In this document: in pieces, positions 30,445 to 32,840 of the stretch
Layout of the letters: each line of letters opens with the position of its first letter
Numbering within the stretch: the stretch's first letter is position 1
Assembly: GCA_022703255.1 (NCBI GenBank)
Contig: JAKLDZ010000012.1
Coordinates: forward strand, 1-32,840
Source of the DNA: Myxococcota bacterium
GTDB taxonomy: Bacteria; Myxococcota_A; Polyangia; Polyangiales; Polyangiaceae
Direction of reading: 5' to 3'
Length of the DNA: 32,840 nucleotides
Made by a program: the position numbers and the translations under genes
Notes under the pieces: model-generated
The model's input: the letters and a program-made list of their open reading frames with translations, nothing else
Told to the model about the DNA's origin: nothing
The model's database searches: none

Positions 30445-30768
30445 ATGGCATCGAACAACGTGCTGTCCTTCAGCGACCAGAACTTCGACGCGGAAGTGCT
30501 CAAGTCCGACACGCCGGTCCTCGTGGACTTCACCGCCACCTGGTGCGGCCCCTGCAAAATGCTCTCTCCCATCGTCGAGAAGCTCGCCGACGAGCTCGCC
30601 GGCAAGGTCAAGGTCGGCAAGCTCGACATCGACAATGCCCCCGAAATCACCGCCAAGTATGGCGTCCGCGGCGTCCCCACCGTCATGGTCTTCAAAGGCG
30701 GCCAGAAGGTCGCTCAGCATGTCGGCCTCACCACCCGTGAGGCACTCCTCAAGCTCGTCCAAGGCTGA
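30445..30768 (+). CDS. trxA: Thioredoxin
   Basis: 107 residues, the exact family size. The active site is WCGPC (Cys34, Cys37) in 'VDFTATWCGPCKML', with the conserved buried Asp in 'LVDF' and the cis-Pro in 'RGVPTVMVFKGG'. There is no signal peptide, so it is the cytoplasmic general disulfide reductase recycled by thioredoxin reductase. The ATG at 30445 has GGGAG 9 nt upstream and a clear promoter at 30360-30388. The Ser/Thr kinase gene follows after 35 nt and could be partly read through, though it has its own -10-like box. Confidence 0.96.
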   Translation: MASNNVLSFSDQNFDAEVLKSDTPVLVDFTATWCGPCKMLSPIVEKLADELAGKVKVGKLDIDNAPEITAKYGVRGVPTVMVFKGGQKVAQHVGLTTREALLKLVQG

Positions 30769-30803
30769 AGCCCTCTCGCGGACGTGATAGCCTGGGTCCT
30801 GCG

Positions 30804-32840
30804 ATGGTGGTGGCCCAGGACTCGACCCTGCTCGCGCTGCGAGATCAGCTGATCGGGACCACGCTGGTGGGAACCAGCGGTGTGCCCTTTCATCTGCGCG
30901 AGCTGCTCGGCGAGGGCGGCCAGGGGTGGGTCTACAAAGCCAACTACGACGAGCCCGACGGCATGTGGGTCGTCGTGAAAATGCTGCGCCCCGACAGCGT
31001 CAACGACGAGACCATGATCCGGTTCCGTCGCGAGGCCGAGGTCCTGCGCATGCTCGGCGCGCAGGCCACGCCCACTCCCAATGTCGTGCGCTTCTACGAC
31101 CACGGCTCCACCACCGTGGACACCGGCCCAGGCCGCGAGCCGGTCCAAATGCCTTTCACCGTCCTCGAGTACGTCGATGGTGTCACCCTCGCGAGTGTGC
31201 TCGACGGCCCCCCTCGCTGCAGCCTGCCGGCCGAGCGGGTGCGCCGCATCCTGCGACAGGTGGTCCGCGCCCTCGAGACGGTCCACGCTCACAGGGTCGT
31301 TCACAGGGATCTCAAGCCCTCCAACATCCTGCTCACCATGCAGGGGCTGACCGAGCTCGCCAAGGTCACCGACTTCGGCCTCGTCAAGCTCGTCGACTTC
31401 AAGCTCACCCAGACCGCAACCGTCGCCGGCGCCAGCCTCGGCTACGCCCCTCCCGAACAGTACGAGCAGGGCAACGAGCGCGTCTCCGCGCGCACCGACG
31501 TCTTCAGCCTCGCCACGATCCTGTTCGAGGCCCTCGCCGCCCGCCCCGCCTTCCCTTATGCCGATGGCGAGAACCCTCTGCGCGTCATCTCCCGTCAGCT
31601 CACCGGGCCGCGCCCATCCCTCGCACGCGACGCCGTCCAGCTCTCGCCCGAGCTGCTCGGACAGAACGCCTTCCTCCAGGATCTCGATCGCGAGCTCGAG
31701 CGCGCGTTGCAGGCCGACCCGGAACGACGCCACCCCACGGTGCGCGAGTTCTGGAACCGCATCGAGCCGATCCTCAAGGCCGCGGTCGCCAAGGCTGGTC
31801 CCGCCGCCAGAACTCCGCCCTCCACCGGCGTCGGTCCGTCAGGCCTCGCCCCCAACGCGCGCACCGACGTCAACCGCTGGTCCGTGATCGGGTTCTCCAC
31901 CCGTCCCCCCATCGAGCTGTCGCGCCCCGTCGCACGCGTGCTCGCGCCTGCCGGCACCCGCACCCTGCGCAGCGCGCTCGTGGGCGGCGACGGCACCATG
32001 ATGGCGGTCGGTCCCGCGGGCTTCGGCCGTTGGGACGGCGCGAGCTGGAGCGATCTCCCCGCCCCGCCCGGCGTGGAACCGCGCGCGGTCCGAGGCATCA
32101 CCCGCACCCACGACAGCCAGATCGTCGTGTTCGGCGACCGCGGGTTGGCGTCGATCCTCACGCCCCAAGGAATGGCCGAGCCCTTGGGCTCGCCGATGCC
32201 CGACCTGTGCTTCCACGGCGCGCTGTGTGACCCCTCCGGCGTCGTCACCCTCGTCGGCGAACGCCTCTCACGCGAAGCGGGTGTCGTCGTCCAGCTCGCT
32301 CGCGGCGAGCCCCCGCGCATCCGCTTCGTGGAATGGACCCCGCGCCTGCGCGCCATCGCGTTGCTCGCTTCCGGTGTCGTGATCGCCTGTGGAGACGCCG
32401 GCGCGCTGGTGCGCGTCGCCCTGCCGGAGCTCACGCCCATCCCCTGGGAGTGCACCGGCCACCTGCACGCAATCGCCCCGCGCCCCGACGGCGGTGCGTC
32501 GATCGTCGGCTCCGGTGGCCACGCGCTCTCGCTCTCGCAGCAACTGTCCGTGCAGCTCGAGGCCGTGCAGACCACGCGCGATCTGTTCGCGGTCGATCTC
32601 GGTGTCGACGGAGCGATGTGGTGCGCGGGAGCCGCGGGTCGCGTGATGCGCAGGGTGCGCGGGGTCTGGGAGCGGATTCCGGTGGACGCGTCGGTGACCA
32701 GCCGGTTCACGGAAATCGGACCGACCAACGACGGCGTGCTGGTGGTGGGCGATTCGTCGGTGTGGGGTACGCTGCTGCGCAACGATGAGACGCTGCCGGG
32801 GCAGTTGGACGCGTTGGGGTTGGTCTGCGGTGGGCGGCAG
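30804..32840 (+). CDS. Ser/Thr protein kinase with repetitive sensor-like C-terminal region (3' end outside window)
   Basis: The frame is open from ATG at 30804 to the right edge (679 codons). The kinase domain covers about residues 30-300: glycine loop 'LLGEGGQGWVYKA' (34-46), Lys59 in 'VVVKML', 'VVHRDLKPSN' (165-174), 'VTDFGLVK' (188-195) and 'GYAPPEQYEQG', so it should be active. After a Pro-rich junction, residues from about 345 on show repeated short strands ending in Gly ('LVGGDGTMMAVGPAGFGRWD', 'VVFGDRGLASILTPQG', 'VVIACGDAGALVRVALPEL', 'MWCAGAAGRVMRRVRGVW'), suggesting a beta-propeller. No transmembrane segment is seen in this part. TAGCCT lies 10 nt before the ATG and there is no Shine-Dalgarno. 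The kinase is unlike that at 17103-19784 outside the catalytic core. Confidence 0.9.
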   Translation, partial: MVVAQDSTLLALRDQLIGTTLVGTSGVPFHLRELLGEGGQGWVYKANYDEPDGMWVVVKMLRPDSVNDETMIRFRREAEVLRMLGAQATPTPNVVRFYDHGSTTVDTGPGREPVQMPFTVLEYVDGVTLASVLDGPPRCSLPAERVRRILRQVVRALETVHAHRVVHRDLKPSNILLTMQGLTELAKVTDFGLVKLVDFKLTQTATVAGASLGYAPPEQYEQGNERVSARTDVFSLATILFEALAARPAFPYADGENPLRVISRQLTGPRPSLARDAVQLSPELLGQNAFLQDLDRELERALQADPERRHPTVREFWNRIEPILKAAVAKAGPAARTPPSTGVGPSGLAPNARTDVNRWSVIGFSTRPPIELSRPVARVLAPAGTRTLRSALVGGDGTMMAVGPAGFGRWDGASWSDLPAPPGVEPRAVRGITRTHDSQIVVFGDRGLASILTPQGMAEPLGSPMPDLCFHGALCDPSGVVTLVGERLSREAGVVVQLARGEPPRIRFVEWTPRLRAIALLASGVVIACGDAGALVRVALPELTPIPWECTGHLHAIAPRPDGGASIVGSGGHALSLSQQLSVQLEAVQTTRDLFAVDLGVDGAMWCAGAAGRVMRRVRGVWERIPVDASVTSRFTEIGPTNDGVLVVGDSSVWGTLLRNDETLPGQLDALGLVCGGRQ

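Overview
The window is about 70% G+C and carries 27 protein-coding genes (two cut by the window edges). I saw no rRNA, tRNA, insertion sequence, prophage or CRISPR array. The gene content suggests a myxobacterium-like member of Myxococcota, probably outside the Myxococcus group. Signs are two large Ser/Thr protein kinases of bacterial Hanks type, many lipoproteins with disordered Ala/Ser/Pro linkers, a Cys-rich repeat lipoprotein, an AgmX/PglI-type C-terminal domain, an OmpA protein with thrombospondin type 3 repeats and a free-standing MshEN domain. The taxonomic call is an inference from gene families only.

Layout. 2-1810: 3' part of a secreted protein with a Gly/Ser/Ala tandem repeat and a DUF4214-like C-terminus. 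1911-4501 (minus): two-gene unit of surface lipoproteins (ExbD/AgmX-like, then Cys-rich). 4671-5726 (plus): GalT-like nucleotidyltransferase. 5748-6515 (minus): SAM methyltransferase with a recognisable promoter and a structured leader. 6729-8687 (minus): OmpA-TSP3 protein. 8868-10599 (minus): pssA, an ECF sigma factor and a small membrane protein that may be its regulator. 10715-12016 (minus): a FliI/SctN-type rotary ATPase with no export genes nearby. 12180-12836 (plus): lipoprotein. 12855-16023 (minus): SMI1/KNR4 protein followed by a tandem double radical-SAM protein. 16230-17048 (plus): uracil phosphoribosyltransferase. 17103-19784 (minus): zinc-ribbon/kinase/ATPase/helical-repeat regulator. 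19930-21474 (plus): MshEN adaptor. 21461-22498 (minus): membrane protein. 22619-24013 (plus): xseA. 24193-26163 (plus): glycogen-debranching-type glucosidase. 26198-26665 (minus): DUF3293. 26789-27998 (plus): Dam-type methylase followed after 4 nt by a very small PD-(D/E)XK nuclease. 28024-28275 (plus): small lipoprotein. 28380-28808 (minus): glycine-rich RRM protein with an intrinsic terminator. 29138-30292 (minus): SUMF1-domain lipoprotein. 30445-30768 (plus): trxA with a clear promoter. 30804 to the right edge (plus): a second Ser/Thr kinase with a repetitive sensor-like C-terminal half.

Most genes are single units or pairs. The strongest candidates for new biology are the three-module radical-SAM protein (12855-15347), the compact methylase/nuclease pair (26789-27998), and the MshEN adaptor beside a kinase (17103-21474). 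A window-wide pattern is also of interest: several genes without a Shine-Dalgarno sequence have a TAnnnT hexamer 6-10 nt before the start codon, as expected of leaderless transcripts.

The only stretch over 300 nt without a gene is 28809-29137. It holds the upstream region of the RRM gene and the tail region of the SUMF1 gene; I found no further gene or convincing promoter in it.
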